NCBI GenBank assembly: GCA_025457805.1
Contig: JALOTR010000142.1
Span: forward strand, 1 to 7,022
DNA from: Akkermansiaceae bacterium
GTDB taxonomy: Bacteria; Verrucomicrobiota; Verrucomicrobiia; Verrucomicrobiales; Akkermansiaceae
DNA length: 7,022 bases
Direction of reading: 5' to 3'
Shown: positions 6,871 through 7,022 of the stretch, piece after piece
Numbering within the stretch: position 1 is the first letter of the stretch
How the letters are laid out: each line of letters starts with the position of its first letter
The notes under the pieces: generated by a model
Database searches by the model: none
The model's input: the letters and a program-made list of their open reading frames with translations, nothing else
Told to the model about the DNA's origin: nothing
Made by a program: the position numbers and the translations under genes

Positions 6871-6876
6871 TCGATC

Positions 6877-7022
6877 ATGATGTTTCAAACCAAACCGGGC
6901 ACAGCGCCAGCCGGCAGGCATGTCCTTGCCGAGCTGACCGGCTGCCCGGCTGTGGTCTTGAACGACCCCGCAGGCTTGGAGAAATGCTTCCGCCACTGCG
7001 CCGAGGAAGGCGGAGCCACGCT
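6877..7022 (+). CDS. speD: S-adenosylmethionine decarboxylase proenzyme, N-terminal part (cut by window edge)
   Basis: Only 48 codons are visible, starting at the tandem ATG ATG six bases after the PspA-type stop; the second ATG (6880) is equally possible. The segment GRHVLAELTGCPAVVLND (13-30) followed by a helix and EEGGATL closely follows the N-terminus of bacterial SpeD proteins of the short (about 120-140 residue) class, which begin GRH-[LV]-[LV]-A-E-[LF]-x-x-C, then a D- or N-rich turn and a GAT strand. SpeD decarboxylates S-adenosylmethionine to give the aminopropyl donor for spermidine synthase, which is the first gene of this operon. The self-cleaving Ser that forms the pyruvoyl cofactor lies beyond the edge, so activity cannot be judged. 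Confidence 0.82.
   Translation, partial: MMFQTKPGTAPAGRHVLAELTGCPAVVLNDPAGLEKCFRHCAEEGGAT

Noticed and set aside
6875..6882. ATCATGAT at the speD start repeating the core of the promoter palindrome (also at 647-654)
   Set aside because: Three copies of an 8-mer in 7 kb are mildly above chance, but two of them lie in or at coding starts and lack the flanking symmetry of 279-292, so a shared operator is not supported.

Overview
The window holds a single run of eight same-strand genes, the last one cut by the window edge, behind a non-coding leader of about 355 bases. The DNA is fairly GC-rich. Most start codons have no recognisable Shine-Dalgarno sequence, and the proteins look Gram-negative in type (PspA/IM30, a putative secreted or lipid-anchored protein). 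The style would fit a verrucomicrobial or related PVC-group bacterium, but this is an inference from style; no marker gene fixes the taxon.

Layout: positions 1-355 contain a sigma70-like promoter candidate overlapped by two perfect palindromes, followed by two mutually exclusive short hairpins. Then come: a multi-pass membrane spermidine synthase (356-2038); an exported protein with an EF-hand-like loop and a Ser/Gly-rich tail (2035-2898); a membrane protein made of two DUF350 (YjfL-type) units (2917-3804); an acidic protein of unknown family with a possible winged-helix segment (3810-4637); a two-helix potassium channel with a cytoplasmic RCK/TrkA-type module (4643-5752); a DUF2170 (YjfI-type) protein (5749-6162); a PspA/IM30 family protein (6175-6870); and the first 48 codons of S-adenosylmethionine decarboxylase SpeD (6877 to the edge). 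The SpeD start is easy to miss because the gene is truncated.

Junctions overlap by 4 bases or are separated by 5 to 18 bases, with no terminator visible between genes, so this reads as one operon. SpeD makes decarboxylated S-adenosylmethionine and spermidine synthase uses it as aminopropyl donor, so the outermost genes supply both halves of polyamine synthesis. The genes between are membrane or membrane-associated: PspA, DUF2170 and DUF350 are also the core of the E. coli yjfIJKLMC cluster, whose YjfC resembles glutathionylspermidine synthase. The most coherent reading is an envelope-stress or membrane-homeostasis module that couples PspA-type membrane protection, a K+ channel and locally made polyamine. 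Links between PspA relatives, DUF350 and polyamine enzymes have been noted in comparative genomics, so the broad theme is not new. This particular eight-gene arrangement, the unknown 275-residue protein and the channel-polyamine pairing are the less described parts.
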